Positions 28,057 to 38,462 of a stretch of DNA of 64,000 nt are shown here, piece by piece. The stretch's first letter is position 1. Each line of letters starts with the position of its first letter. This DNA comes from Blastococcus sp. URHD0036 (GTDB lineage: Bacteria; Actinomycetota; Actinomycetes; Mycobacteriales; Geodermatophilaceae): positions 297,585 through 361,584 of the forward strand of contig NZ_JNIK01000018.1 in assembly GCF_000701365.1 (NCBI RefSeq). Reading direction: 5' to 3'. The notes under the pieces are model-generated. The model saw only the letters and a list, made by a program, of their open reading frames with translations, was not told the origin of the DNA and did no database searches. Made by a program: the position numbers and the translations under genes.

Positions 28057-28075
28057 TATCGATTGTCAATCGATA
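28057..28075. promoter_or_regulatory. 19-bp perfect palindrome, probable operator of the YoaS-YozG operon
   Basis: TATCGATTGTCAATCGATA is a perfect palindrome around one central base, 23 bp before the DUF2975 start. Its AT content stands out in this GC-rich DNA. TATCGA/TCGATA half-sites are what I would expect for a YozG-type autoregulator. Confidence 0.65.
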
Positions 28076-28209
28076 CACGCCGCATGTCGGGAGATCGAGC
28101 GACGCCGTCCCACCGGTCCCGCCCGCCGGCCGCCCGGAAGTGGGTCGTGTTCCGTCGGCCGGAGACGGCAGGATCCCCCGGTGACCGGCCCGCCTCGTCA
28201 CCGACGAGT

Positions 28210-28222
28210 CGTACGGTGTACG
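28210..28222. promoter_or_regulatory. inverted repeat upstream of UvrA-like gene, possible repressor site
   Basis: CGTAC-GGT-GTACG lies 57 bp before the GTG start. GTAC-centred repeats of this kind are common operators of TetR-type regulators of drug-resistance genes. No regulator gene is adjacent, so this is tentative. Confidence 0.35.
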
Positions 28223-28278
28223 GAATCGCGCCCTTCCCGCGATCCCGCCGGGGACACGGTCTGCATCCAGGAGGTCTC

Positions 28279-30672
<2,394 letters not shown>

Positions 30673-30694
30673 CCGTCAGCCCGGTCCGCCGCCG

Positions 30695-30739
30695 GGGACG
30701 CCGCGGACCGCGCTGCATGACGCGGCCCCGCGGCGTCCC
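30695..30739 (+). terminator. hairpin after the UvrA-like gene
   Basis: GGGACGCCGCGG (30695-30706) pairs perfectly with CCGCGGCGTCCC (30728-30739), 23 bp after the stop codon. Confidence 0.65.
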
Positions 30740-30889
30740 GGCCGGTCCCGGTCGGGCAGGCCGTCCCGCCACACGCGGCGCGTGGCGCCGGCGAGCCCGG
30801 GCTCCGGCACACCGGGGACCCGTCATCCCCGAGGGCGGGGGGCGTCTTCTCCGATGAGCGGTCGTACCCGACATCGAGGAGTGCCCACA

Positions 30890-31171
30890 GTGACCACCGA
30901 CGGACGACGCCAGGGGTCCCCCGGGCCGGGCTGGGGGACGGCGCAGATGTCCGTGGACGAGCGCCGGGAGCTCCTGGAGCAGCTGCAGGTCGTCGAGATC
31001 CACCTCCAGACGGCGACCATGCTGGAGACCAGGGCGGAGGCCTGCGGCAACCCCGTGCTCGCCGGTGTCCTGCGCGACCGCGCCCGGCAGCACCGCTGTT
31101 CCGCCGAGCGGCTGCGGTCGGATCTCGCACGTCGGGGGCTGCTCCCCTGCCGGCCGGCGCGACGTCCCTAG
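30890..31171 (+). CDS. small unknown helical protein
   Basis: A 93-residue protein with no recognised family. Residues 20-80 are predicted to be two long helices (MSVDERRELLEQLQVVEIHLQ shortened: ELLEQLQVVEIHLQTATM, then a charged stretch rich in Arg and Ala with Cys50 and Cys69 region). The C-terminus is basic. GTG at 30890 has GAGGAG about 9 nt upstream. The helical pair is reminiscent of small four-helix-bundle halves, but no metal site is clear. It sits alone between the UvrA-like terminator and the convergent MmcQ/YjbR gene. Confidence 0.6.
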   Translation: MTTDGRRQGSPGPGWGTAQMSVDERRELLEQLQVVEIHLQTATMLETRAEACGNPVLAGVLRDRARQHRCSAERLRSDLARRGLLPCRPARRP

Positions 31172-31178
31172 GGCACCG

Positions 31179-31538
31179 TCAGCCGGGTCCGCCGGGGTGG
31201 GCGGCGTCGTAGGCGCGGACGAGCTTCTTCGGGACGACCATCCGCCAGGCGTCGACGACGAGCTCGCGGGCCTCGGTCTGGTCCAGGGCAGCGAGGTCGG
31301 CGTGCACCCAGTTGAAGCGCAGGTCCGACTCGCCGGGCAGCTGGAACTTCTCCGGCTGGCCCTGCACGAGCGCCGTCCGCTCCTCCTTCGGGAACGCGAA
31401 GCCCATGACGCGTTCGTCCAGCGAGAAGGCCACGTAGACGATCTGCCCGACGCGGAACTTCAGCCGGCCCCGCACGTACACCGGGTACGAGCGCTCCAAC
31501 TCGCTGCCCAGCGGCCGGACGTCGTCGACAACCGCCAT
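31179..31538 (-). CDS. MmcQ/YjbR family protein
   Basis: A 119-residue protein of the MmcQ/YjbR family, double-wing DNA-binding-like fold of unclear role. Diagnostic parts are FRVGQIVYVAFSLDERVMGFAFPKEER (shortened: VYVAFSLDERVMGFAFPKEE), PGESDLRFNWVHADLAALD and LVVDAWRMVVPKKLVRAY. The full family length is present. It ends 7 bp from the end of the convergent small gene. Function in the cell is unknown. Confidence 0.85.
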   Translation of the reverse strand: MAVVDDVRPLGSELERSYPVYVRGRLKFRVGQIVYVAFSLDERVMGFAFPKEERTALVQGQPEKFQLPGESDLRFNWVHADLAALDQTEARELVVDAWRMVVPKKLVRAYDAAHPGGPG

Positions 31539-31674
31539 TCTCAGAACCCTGCCGCACCGAGTGGCGAGATGTAGGCGACGACGTCCGCTGGACCTACGGA
31601 GCCCTGCGACTCTGTCTCTCCCGTCCCTGCGCCCCTACGTTCCGTGACCTGGTCAACAGCAGGGGGAGATCCAC

Positions 31675-32451
31675 GTGTTGACGTCAGCACCAGCACGCAG
31701 GCGCAGCCTCGCCACCGTCCTGTCCGCCGCCGCCTTCGCTGTCGCGCTACTGCTCGGCACGCCACAGGCGGTCGCCGACATCTACCGCTCGCCCGCCGGG
31801 ACCTACGAGGTCAAAGGCGCCATCCTCGCCGAGTACCGGGCCCTCGGCGGACCTGATGGGTTCCTCGGCTTCCCGCTGACCAACGAACTGACGACCCCGA
31901 TCCGCACCGAGGGCCGCTTCAGCGTCTTCCAGCACGGCTCGATCTACTGGACCCCGGCCACCGGGGCGCACGAGGTGCACGGGGCCATCGGGGCCGAATG
32001 GGGGCACCTGGGCTGGGAGAACGGCGTCTTGGGCTTCCCGGTGACCGATGAGCTCTCCACACCCGACGGGCGCGGACGCTTCAACTACTTCGAGCGCGGC
32101 GGCATCTACTGGACCCCGTCGACGGGTGCCCATGAAGTCCATGGCGCCATCCTCGAGCAGTGGGCTGCACAGGGCTGGGAGCGCGGCGCCGGCTACCCCC
32201 TCACCGACGAGCTGAGCACCCCCACGAAGCCGGGCCGTTTCAACCACTTCGAGCACGCCTCGATCTACTGGTCCCCGACCACGGGGGCCTACACCGTCTA
32301 CTCCAACTTCCGTGCCCTCTGGGCAAGCATGGGTTGGGAGAACTCGTGCCTCGGCTTCCCGATCAGCAACGCGAATCGCGGATTTCAATCGTTCCAGGGT
32401 GGGTCCATCGCCATCCAAGGTTCCGGCGAGCTCTACGCGTCATGCCGTTGA
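31675..32451 (+). CDS. secreted LGFP-repeat protein
   Basis: A 258-residue secreted protein. A signal peptide (about 1-35, cleaved after AVA) precedes four LGFP-type repeats, each about 50 residues: FLGFPLTNEL, VLGFPVTDEL, AGYPLTDEL and CLGFPISNA mark the repeat cores, each followed by a F..F..GSIYW.P.TGAHEVHG block. LGFP repeats are found in mycolyl- and cell-wall-associated proteins and are thought to bind the envelope or glycans. No catalytic domain is attached. GTG at 31675 has AGGGGGAG upstream. The second LGFP protein in this window begins at 62354. Confidence 0.9.
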   Translation: MLTSAPARRRSLATVLSAAAFAVALLLGTPQAVADIYRSPAGTYEVKGAILAEYRALGGPDGFLGFPLTNELTTPIRTEGRFSVFQHGSIYWTPATGAHEVHGAIGAEWGHLGWENGVLGFPVTDELSTPDGRGRFNYFERGGIYWTPSTGAHEVHGAILEQWAAQGWERGAGYPLTDELSTPTKPGRFNHFEHASIYWSPTTGAYTVYSNFRALWASMGWENSCLGFPISNANRGFQSFQGGSIAIQGSGELYASCR

Positions 32452-32596
32452 ACGGCTCCGCCCGTGCCCTGGTCCCGTTGGCCGAAGACGCGGTCCGACA
32501 CTGGGAGAGGGACTCTGAGGCGCTGCTGGCAACCACGGTGGCACCGGCCGATGAGGTGCGTCAGCGCCGGGGCAGCGTGTGCCGAGGTCAGCGCGG

Positions 32597-32669
32597 TGGG
32601 CCCCGTGGGGATCGAACCCACAACCCGCGGATTAAAAGTCCGCTGCTCTGCCAGTTGAGCTAGAGGCCC
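32597..32669 (-). tRNA. tRNA-Lys (anticodon TTT)
   Basis: A complete 73-nt cloverleaf on the reverse strand. The acceptor GGGCCTC pairs with GGGGCCC (one G-T pair). The anticodon arm GCGGA-CTTTTAA-TCCGC gives anticodon TTT. The T arm is GTGGG-TTCGATC-CCCAC. CCA is not encoded. Confidence 0.97.
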
Positions 32670-32859
32670 GGTGGGTGCGGTGACGCGGCCCGGCCGACAG
32701 GCTACCGCCGCTGCCCGCGCGGGCCAGAACGTGACGCAGAGCGCACTCGGACGGCGCCCGTCACCCGGTCAGGGGATCGCCAGCCCCCCGCCGGTTACCT
32801 AGCGTCATGTCCGTTCCGCCGATGAGCCGCGCACGCGCCGGCCGGTGGAGCGCCGAGCC

Positions 32860-32900
32860 CCGGCCCGGCCGCCTCGTTCCCCCCGAGGCGGCCGGGCCGG
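32860..32900 (-). terminator. 17-bp stem terminator of the lipoprotein gene
   Basis: The arms 32860-32876 and 32884-32900 are perfect complements around a 7-nt loop, 22 bp after the stop of the reverse-strand lipoprotein gene. Confidence 0.8.
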
Positions 32901-32921
32901 TCTCGTTCCGGGCGCTGCGCC

Positions 32922-33803
32922 TCACGACGGCGTGCAGACGCGGACGGTGAGCAGGCGGAGCAGTTCCCGCTGGGCGTCGTCCAGCGGCAGGTCCACGGGC
33001 ACCTCGGCGCCGCCGTCCACGGAGACGGACAGCGGCATCAGGTAGGGCTGCTTGACGTCGGCCAGCGCGTGCGGGTCGCACCGGGCCGTCGTGAAGGTGA
33101 GCTCCACCGACGCCTCGTCAGCACCGGCCGCCAGCTCCAGCGGCAGCGGCGCGTCGGCGAAGTACAGGACGTTGCCCTCCACCCGTGTCACCGTCACCGG
33201 ACGGTCGTCGCTCCCGGCGCGGGTCAGCAGCAGCCGGCCGGTCACGGAGTCCGGCTCTTCGACCAGGTCGACCACCTGCACCGTGACCACCTCCGCCACC
33301 CCGACCGCCGCGCACAGCCGCCCGTGCACGAGAGCCAGCGCCGCGGCGTCCATCGGCACCCGGAGCTCCTGCACCGACCCGTCCGGGCGGACGACGGTCA
33401 GCCGCGCCGCCGCCGGCTCGGCCGCGGTGTCGCAGACCGGCTCGCCGTACGGCGTGGGCAGGTCGATCAGCCGCCCGGGCACGAACGACGCCGTCACCGG
33501 GACGGCGGGCAGCGGCACGAAGCCCGGCGAGTCGATCGCCACCGAGGTCACCGAGAACGGCTCCTCGCCGGTGTCGCCCACCTCGACCTGCACCTGCCGG
33601 CCGGCGGCCCGGTCGGTCCGGTTCTCCACGACCTCCGCGGAGATCCCGTCGACCGGCGGCACCGGCGGCCCGGTCCGGAGCGCGGCGGACGACGACGCCG
33701 ACGACGTGCTGGAGGCCGGCGCCCCATCGGAGGACGACGGCGCGGGATCGGCACCGCACGCGGCGCACGCCAGCAGGAGCACCAGCGCCGCGGTCCGCCT
33801 CAC
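32922..33803 (-). CDS. lipoprotein of unknown function
   Basis: A 293-residue exported protein. The signal peptide ends at lipobox CAAC, with Cys16 as the lipidated residue, followed by a Ser/Ala-rich linker (about 20-42). The remainder looks like beta-sandwich sequence with two Cys near the end and no catalytic motif. No family is recognised. A TAGGCT hexamer lies 8 nt before the GTG, which suggests a leaderless transcript. It faces a strong terminator downstream and is separated by 28 bp from the Rieske gene on the same strand. Confidence 0.78.
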   Translation of the reverse strand: MRRTAALVLLLACAACGADPAPSSSDGAPASSTSSASSSAALRTGPPVPPVDGISAEVVENRTDRAAGRQVQVEVGDTGEEPFSVTSVAIDSPGFVPLPAVPVTASFVPGRLIDLPTPYGEPVCDTAAEPAAARLTVVRPDGSVQELRVPMDAAALALVHGRLCAAVGVAEVVTVQVVDLVEEPDSVTGRLLLTRAGSDDRPVTVTRVEGNVLYFADAPLPLELAAGADEASVELTFTTARCDPHALADVKQPYLMPLSVSVDGGAEVPVDLPLDDAQRELLRLLTVRVCTPS

Positions 33804-33831
33804 ACCGCCGGAGCCTAGGAGCCGGAGACCC

Positions 33832-34707
33832 TCACCGCTGGTGGCTGGGCAACCGGGCCATCACCCGGCCAGCCTCCATCCGCACCTCGAGCTTCTCCTG
33901 CGCGTTCGCCGCCGGTCCGCGCCGCGGCTGGCCGTTGTCCAGGTCGAACGCGGAGTCGTGCCACGGGCAGACGAGGCAGGCGTGCCCGCGGACCTCCTCG
34001 ACGGTGCCCTCGTGCAGCGGACCGGACAGGTGCGAGCAGGCCCCGATGAAGACGTCGACGCGGGCTCCCCGGCGGACGGCGGCCAGCGGCACGTCGGCTC
34101 CGTTGCCCGGGCCGGTGCGCAGCGTCGGCCGGCCCTCCGGGAAGTCGTCCAGCGGACCGAGGTCGATCCAGTCCGAGGTGAGCGCGCGGGCCGCCGTCGC
34201 CGCGTGCGAGGGCCCCGCGGACTGGGCGTAGGACATGTGCCCGCCGATGGCCGCCGAGCTGCCCGCCACACCGAGGCCCGCGTAGGACAGGACCCGGCCC
34301 AGCGTGCCGCGGCCCTTGGCGCGGGCGGCCAGCGACCCGACGTAGAGCCCGAGCGCCGCCGTGTTCAGGACCGCGTGCACCGCGCCCAGCCGGCGGACAC
34401 CCGTGGCCTGCTCCGACCAGTCGGCCGCCCCGGTGGCCGCGGCGGGCAGCGCCGCCGCCACGCCGGTGCCGATGAGCACCGTCGCGGCCGGCCGCAGAGC
34501 CGGGATCGCGTCGAGGATGCCGGCCGACACCCAGCTGCCCACGGGCACCTGCACCAGCACCGGGTGGAGGGAGTGCCCCAGCCAGGTGCCGTGGAGGACG
34601 TCCTTCAGCCCGCTGGGCAGCGACTGCACGGCCTTGCGCGCAGGCTCGATCGCGCCGTCGAGGGTGTCGGCGTCGGCCCAGCGATCGAGGAAACCCATGA
34701 GACCCAT
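33832..34707 (-). CDS. DUF2231 membrane domain fused to Rieske [2Fe-2S] domain
   Basis: A 291-residue redox protein. The N-terminal half (about 40-165) is a DUF2231-type domain with four membrane helices (HGTWLGHSLHPVLVQVPVGSW shortened: GHSLHPVLVQVPVGSW). The C-terminal half is a Rieske domain with ligands Cys-X-His (ACSHL) and Cys-X2-His (CPWHDSAFDL), so it can carry a [2Fe-2S] cluster. It probably transfers electrons at the membrane; partners are not encoded nearby. Confidence 0.9.
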   Translation of the reverse strand: MGLMGFLDRWADADTLDGAIEPARKAVQSLPSGLKDVLHGTWLGHSLHPVLVQVPVGSWVSAGILDAIPALRPAATVLIGTGVAAALPAAATGAADWSEQATGVRRLGAVHAVLNTAALGLYVGSLAARAKGRGTLGRVLSYAGLGVAGSSAAIGGHMSYAQSAGPSHAATAARALTSDWIDLGPLDDFPEGRPTLRTGPGNGADVPLAAVRRGARVDVFIGACSHLSGPLHEGTVEEVRGHACLVCPWHDSAFDLDNGQPRRGPAANAQEKLEVRMEAGRVMARLPSHQR

Positions 34708-34935
34708 GCCCGCCCCCTACCCCACCTGCGCCGGGGCAAGCCGCCGACCTCCGACCGGCGCCGGGGCGGAGAAGCCGCTTTCCGTCGGTGCTCCGTGGTG
34801 TCATGCAGACGGATCAGCACCCCAGCCCACCTCGTGCGGGTGAAGGCGCTGCTCGCAGCCGGAATACCGCTGGCGCCCAGGAAGCTCCCAGGAGGAGGCT
34901 GGAGAACTGTCCGTGTGCACACCCAGGAGCTGACG

Positions 34936-35409
34936 ATGAGCAACCCGACCCTCTGCCGCCCTCGGGGCGCGCGGGTCGAGGCTGCCCTCGCCCGGGTGCG
35001 GGGCGACGACGCCGTCGGCCAGTTCATCCGCTTCGTGCTGGTCGGCGGCTCGACCAGTGCTCTCTACGCGCTCATCTTCGTCCTGCTGCACGACATCGGC
35101 GAGCAGCCCGCCAACTGGATCGGCTCGATCCTCACGTCGATCCTCGCCAACGAGATGCACCGGCGGCTGACCTTCCGCGCCGACGGGCGCGTGGGCTTCC
35201 TGACCGCCCAGGTCGAGGGCGGTTCGCTGTCCATCGCGGGCCTCGTCTCCACCAGCCTGGCGCTGGCCTGGCTCAGCGCGGCCAGCGACACCGACGACCC
35301 CACGGTGCAGTTCGGCCTCGTCGTCCTGGTCACGGCCACCATCGGCACCCTCCGCTTCGTCGCCCTGCGCTGGCTGTTCCGCTCGCGCCCCGCCGACCAC
35401 ACCCCCTGA
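34936..35409 (+). CDS. GtrA family membrane protein
   Basis: A 157-residue protein with four predicted helices of the GtrA family, which is linked to translocation of lipid-linked sugars across the membrane. FIRFVLVGGSTSALYALIF near residue 30 is the family opening, and ILANEMHRRLTF the conserved centre. ATG at 34936 was chosen over a longer frame because CAGGAG precedes it and the N-terminus fits the family. The metallophosphoesterase gene follows 43 bp later. The 228 bp upstream hold no other gene. Confidence 0.88.
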   Translation: MSNPTLCRPRGARVEAALARVRGDDAVGQFIRFVLVGGSTSALYALIFVLLHDIGEQPANWIGSILTSILANEMHRRLTFRADGRVGFLTAQVEGGSLSIAGLVSTSLALAWLSAASDTDDPTVQFGLVVLVTATIGTLRFVALRWLFRSRPADHTP

Positions 35410-35440
35410 GCGGCATCGCCCCGCGCACAGGAGCGCTCCT

Positions 35441-35446
35441 TAGCCT
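35441..35446 (+). promoter_or_regulatory. -10 hexamer of metallophosphoesterase gene
   Basis: TAGCCT lies 6 nt before the ATG at 35453. The intervening GGAGGG could also act as a ribosome site in a longer transcript. Confidence 0.4.
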
Positions 35447-35452
35447 GGAGGG

Positions 35453-37036
35453 ATGAGCGACCCGGCCGACGCCCCCGACGCCGGAGATCCGACCAGCGCG
35501 GCCGCCGACGCCGCTGAGGAGTCGGAGTCCCCGGCCCACGACGGCCGGGCCCGGCTCGGCCGCGTCGTCCGCCGGACCGGCCGGTGGGGACTGTGCGTGC
35601 TGGTCGCGCTGACCGGTGCCGTCATCGGCGTGCTGCTCCTCGGCCGGACGAGCGCCCCGCTGGGGCCGTTCGACGCTCGGTTCAGCGTCAGCCCGACCGG
35701 CGGTGGGGTCGCGCTCGACATCCCGCCGCTGGGCGCGCTCGACGTCGACGCCTACGACGGGCCGTTCGGTCTCGACGTGCAGTTGCAGCGGGCCGACGAG
35801 GCGCGCATCCAGGCGCTCGTCGACGACCCCCGCCGGTTCGACAGCCTGGTCGACCGGATCACCGACGACCTCGGCGACGCCGTCACCCACCTGGTCGTGC
35901 GAGCCGCCCTGGGTGCCGTCGGGGGTGCGGTCCTGCTCACGTTCGCCGTCTACCGGCTGCGGTGGCGGGAGCCCGTCGTCGCCGCGGGCACGGTCGTCGT
36001 CATCCTCGCCGGAACCGCCGGGCTCGGCGCCGCCACCTGGCGGCCCGACGCGCTGGCCCAGCCGACGTACACGGGCTTGCTGGCGAACGCCCCGAGCCTG
36101 ATCGGCGACGCGCAGGACATCGTCGCCCGCTTCGACGCCTACCGGGCCTCGCTCGAGGACCTGGTCGGCAACGTGAGCACCCTGTACGCGACCCTCTCCG
36201 CGCTGCCCGCGCCGGGCGGGAGCAGCGAGACCGTGGCCGTCCTGCACGTGTCCGACCTGCACCTCAACCCGGCGGGCTTCGACCTGGTGGACCAGGTCGT
36301 CGACCAGTTCGGCGTCGACGCGGTGCTGGACACCGGCGACATCACCGACTGGGGCAGCGAACCGGAGAACCGGGCGATCGCCTCGATCGGAGGGCTCGGC
36401 GTCCCCTACGTCTACATCCGCGGCAACCACGACTCGGCGACGACAGCCGCGCTGGTGGCCTCGCAGCCGAACGCGACCGTGCTCGACGACACCGCCACCA
36501 CCGTCGCCGGTCTGACCGTGGTCGGCGCCCCCGACCCCCGGTTCACGCCGGACCAGGAGGCGACCGGCGACACCGAGTCCCTGGAGCAGACCGGGGAGGA
36601 GCTCGCCGAGGTCGCCGAGCAGCAGCCGGAACGCCCCGACATCGCGATGGTGCACGACCCGAAGCAGGCGCCGCCGCTCGACGGCGTCGTCCCGCTGGTG
36701 CTCGCCGGGCACACCCACGAACGCGACGTCTCCACCCTCGACGAGGGCACCCGGCTGATGGTGCAGGGCTCGACCGGCGGTGCCGGGCTGCGCGGCCTGC
36801 AGGGCGACTACCCCGAGCCGCTGACCTGCACGGTCCTCTACTTCGACCGCTCGACCGGCCGGCTCACCGGGTACGACGACATCACCCTCGGCGGCCTGGG
36901 TGAGACCGAGGTGACGATCGTCCGCACGCTGGTCGGACCGGAGGACACCGACGAGACCGACTCCGGCACGGACGAGGGCACCGGCGGGGGCACCGGAGGG
37001 GGCACGTCCACCGCGCCGACGTCCCCGGGCGGATGA
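35453..37036 (+). CDS. membrane-anchored metallophosphoesterase
   Basis: A 527-residue protein with an acidic 40-residue N-terminus, two or three membrane helices (about 47-65, 145-165, 175-195) and a calcineurin-like phosphoesterase domain (about 260-480). The metal ligands are all visible: VSDLHLN, DTGDITDWG, RGNHDSA and AGHTHERD. It would hydrolyse phosphate esters outside or inside the membrane according to topology, which I place outside. A low-complexity Gly/Thr tail follows. Substrate is unknown. Confidence 0.9.
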   Translation: MSDPADAPDAGDPTSAAADAAEESESPAHDGRARLGRVVRRTGRWGLCVLVALTGAVIGVLLLGRTSAPLGPFDARFSVSPTGGGVALDIPPLGALDVDAYDGPFGLDVQLQRADEARIQALVDDPRRFDSLVDRITDDLGDAVTHLVVRAALGAVGGAVLLTFAVYRLRWREPVVAAGTVVVILAGTAGLGAATWRPDALAQPTYTGLLANAPSLIGDAQDIVARFDAYRASLEDLVGNVSTLYATLSALPAPGGSSETVAVLHVSDLHLNPAGFDLVDQVVDQFGVDAVLDTGDITDWGSEPENRAIASIGGLGVPYVYIRGNHDSATTAALVASQPNATVLDDTATTVAGLTVVGAPDPRFTPDQEATGDTESLEQTGEELAEVAEQQPERPDIAMVHDPKQAPPLDGVVPLVLAGHTHERDVSTLDEGTRLMVQGSTGGAGLRGLQGDYPEPLTCTVLYFDRSTGRLTGYDDITLGGLGETEVTIVRTLVGPEDTDETDSGTDEGTGGGTGGGTSTAPTSPGG

Positions 37037-37047
37037 CCCGGCCGCCC

Positions 37048-37053
37048 TAGGCT
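37048..37053 (+). promoter_or_regulatory. -10 hexamer of leaderless lipoprotein transcript
   Basis: TAGGCT lies 6 nt before the ATG at 37060 and no ribosome site is present. Confidence 0.55.
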
Positions 37054-37059
37054 CGCGGG

Positions 37060-37389
37060 ATGACGACGTCCCGGAACGCCCTCGCCGGCGCCGTGCTCGC
37101 CGGCGGCCTGGGCCTGCTGTCCCTGGCCGGCTGCTCGTTCAGCAGCGACAACTTCTCCTGCGACACGAACTCCTGCACCGTGACCCTCAGCGGCGACGGC
37201 GCCGAGGTGGACCTGCCGATCGGCCCGACGATCAGCCTCGGCAGCGTCGAGAACGGCCGTGCCTCGATCAGCGTCGGCGGCGCCAGCGTCTCCTGCGCCG
37301 AGGGCGAGAGCGTCTCGGCCGGCGGGCTGGAACTGGAGTGCACGAAGGTGTCCGACGACGAGGTGGAGCTCAGCGCCACCCTGAACTGA
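37060..37389 (+). CDS. small lipoprotein of unknown function
   Basis: A 109-residue exported lipoprotein. The signal peptide ends in lipobox LAGC (Cys25). The mature part is short, with two Cys pairs (SCDTNSC and SCAEG...LEC) and a beta-rich pattern of charged and small residues. No family is recognised. The start is supported by TAGGCT 6 nt upstream. It converges on the AMIN-like lipoprotein gene with a 9-bp gap. Confidence 0.78.
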   Translation: MTTSRNALAGAVLAGGLGLLSLAGCSFSSDNFSCDTNSCTVTLSGDGAEVDLPIGPTISLGSVENGRASISVGGASVSCAEGESVSAGGLELECTKVSDDEVELSATLN

Positions 37390-37398
37390 CGCCGGCGG

Positions 37399-38052
37399 TC
37401 AGCCCGGGTGGGCGACCTCGACCACGATCCGCGTCGGCTCCTCGAGCAGGTACACCCGGAACGGCGACTCGCCCGCCGTCCCGACGAAGGCCTGGGTGGT
37501 GCCCTCGAACGTCGGGCCGAGGACGACCTCCGTGACCCCCGTGCCCGGGCCGGGGACCGGCCCGGCGGGGCGGAACTCCTCGACGCCGGTGTCGAAGGGG
37601 TAGCCAACCCCGCTCACCGTCACCTGCAGGACGGCGGCACCGGCCACCTCCACCGGGTTCCCGCTGCCCTCCTGGGTCGGCTCGTCGACGTAGCGGACGT
37701 CCCAGCCCGGCGTGCCCTCGCCGTCGACCTCGAACACCACCCGGTCGTAGCCGTCGTGCTCACCGGTGCGGACATCGGTGACCGTGACCAGGGAGTCGGC
37801 GGACGCCGCCTGCTCGTCGGGCCGGACGTCGGAGGGGAACGGCGGCGCGTCCGCGTCGTCCTCCTCTGGTGCCTCGGTCTCGTCCGCGCCGCTGCTCGCG
37901 GCCGCCGACGACGACGGCGAGGACGCAGAGCCGGTCACCGCAGAGCCGGTGGCCGCCACAGACCCGCCGTCGTCGTCGGTCCCGCACCCGGCCAGCAGCA
38001 GGGTGGCGGCCACGAGGACCGGGACGGAACGGGCACGACGGCGGCTGGTCAC
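37399..38052 (-). CDS. AMIN-like domain lipoprotein
   Basis: A 217-residue lipoprotein. GTG at 38052 opens a basic signal peptide ending in lipobox LAGC; a longer open frame upstream is not typical of a signal sequence. A Ser/Ala/Glu-rich linker (30-75) precedes a domain of about 130 residues with VTDVRTGEHDGYDRVVFEVDG, shortened VRTGEHDGYDRVVFEV, and FRVYLLEEPTRIVVEVAHP at the end, as in AMIN-like domains of actinobacterial proteins. It likely binds peptidoglycan or cell wall. Confidence 0.87.
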   Translation of the reverse strand: MTSRRRARSVPVLVAATLLLAGCGTDDDGGSVAATGSAVTGSASSPSSSAAASSGADETEAPEEDDADAPPFPSDVRPDEQAASADSLVTVTDVRTGEHDGYDRVVFEVDGEGTPGWDVRYVDEPTQEGSGNPVEVAGAAVLQVTVSGVGYPFDTGVEEFRPAGPVPGPGTGVTEVVLGPTFEGTTQAFVGTAGESPFRVYLLEEPTRIVVEVAHPG

Positions 38053-38164
38053 CGGCCCAGCCTGGCAGCCGGCGCCGTGTCGCGACCGGACGACCCGCCG
38101 ACGCCCCCCGTCCGGAGCCCCGGGAGGGCCATGTACAGTTCTCAGCGCCCCCGGCGAACACCGA

Positions 38165-38237
38165 GCCCTCATCGTCTAGTGGTCCAGGACGCCGCCCTTT
38201 CAAGGCGGTAGCACGGGTTCGAACCCCGTTGGGGGCA
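38165..38237 (+). tRNA. tRNA-Glu (anticodon TTC)
   Basis: A 73-nt cloverleaf. The acceptor GCCCTCA pairs with TGGGGGC. The anticodon arm CCGCC-CTTTCAA-GGCGG gives TTC. The T arm is ACGGG-TTCGAAC-CCCGT. It is the first of three adjacent tRNA genes. Confidence 0.97.
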
Positions 38238-38252
38238 CGCAGCACCAAGCAA

Positions 38253-38326
38253 GGCCCTGTAGCGCAGTTGGTTAGCGCGCCGCCCTGTCACGGCGGAGGT
38301 CGCGGGTTCGAGTCCCGTCAGGGTCG
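38253..38326 (+). tRNA. tRNA-Asp (anticodon GTC)
   Basis: A 74-nt cloverleaf. The acceptor GGCCCTG pairs with CAGGGTC. The anticodon arm CCGCC-CTGTCAC-GGCGG gives GTC. The gap to tRNA-Glu is 15 bp. CCA is not encoded. Confidence 0.97.
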
Positions 38327-38350
38327 CTTTCCGGTGGAGACACCGGATCG

Positions 38351-38424
38351 GGGCAGGTAGCTCAGTCGGTACGAGCGCTCGCCTGAAAAGCGAGAGGTCG
38401 GCGGTTCGACCCCGCCCCTGCCCA
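38351..38424 (+). tRNA. tRNA-Phe (anticodon GAA)
   Basis: A 74-nt cloverleaf. The acceptor GGGCAGG pairs with CCTGCCC. The anticodon loop CTGAAAA between CTCGC and GCGAG gives GAA. It is the third of the Glu-Asp-Phe set. Confidence 0.96.
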
Positions 38425-38462
38425 CACTCTTCCCGCGGTCCCGGCCGTCGGTCCCGGCGCCG

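Noticed and set aside
32312..32663. Short frames between the LGFP gene and tRNA-Lys
   Set aside because: They overlap the LGFP gene or the tRNA and have no start signals or coding-like third positions.
38165..38424. Integration site at the tRNA-Glu/Asp/Phe cluster or tRNA-Lys
   Set aside because: I looked for a duplicated tRNA 3' end or an integrase nearby and saw neither; the flanks are ordinary genes.
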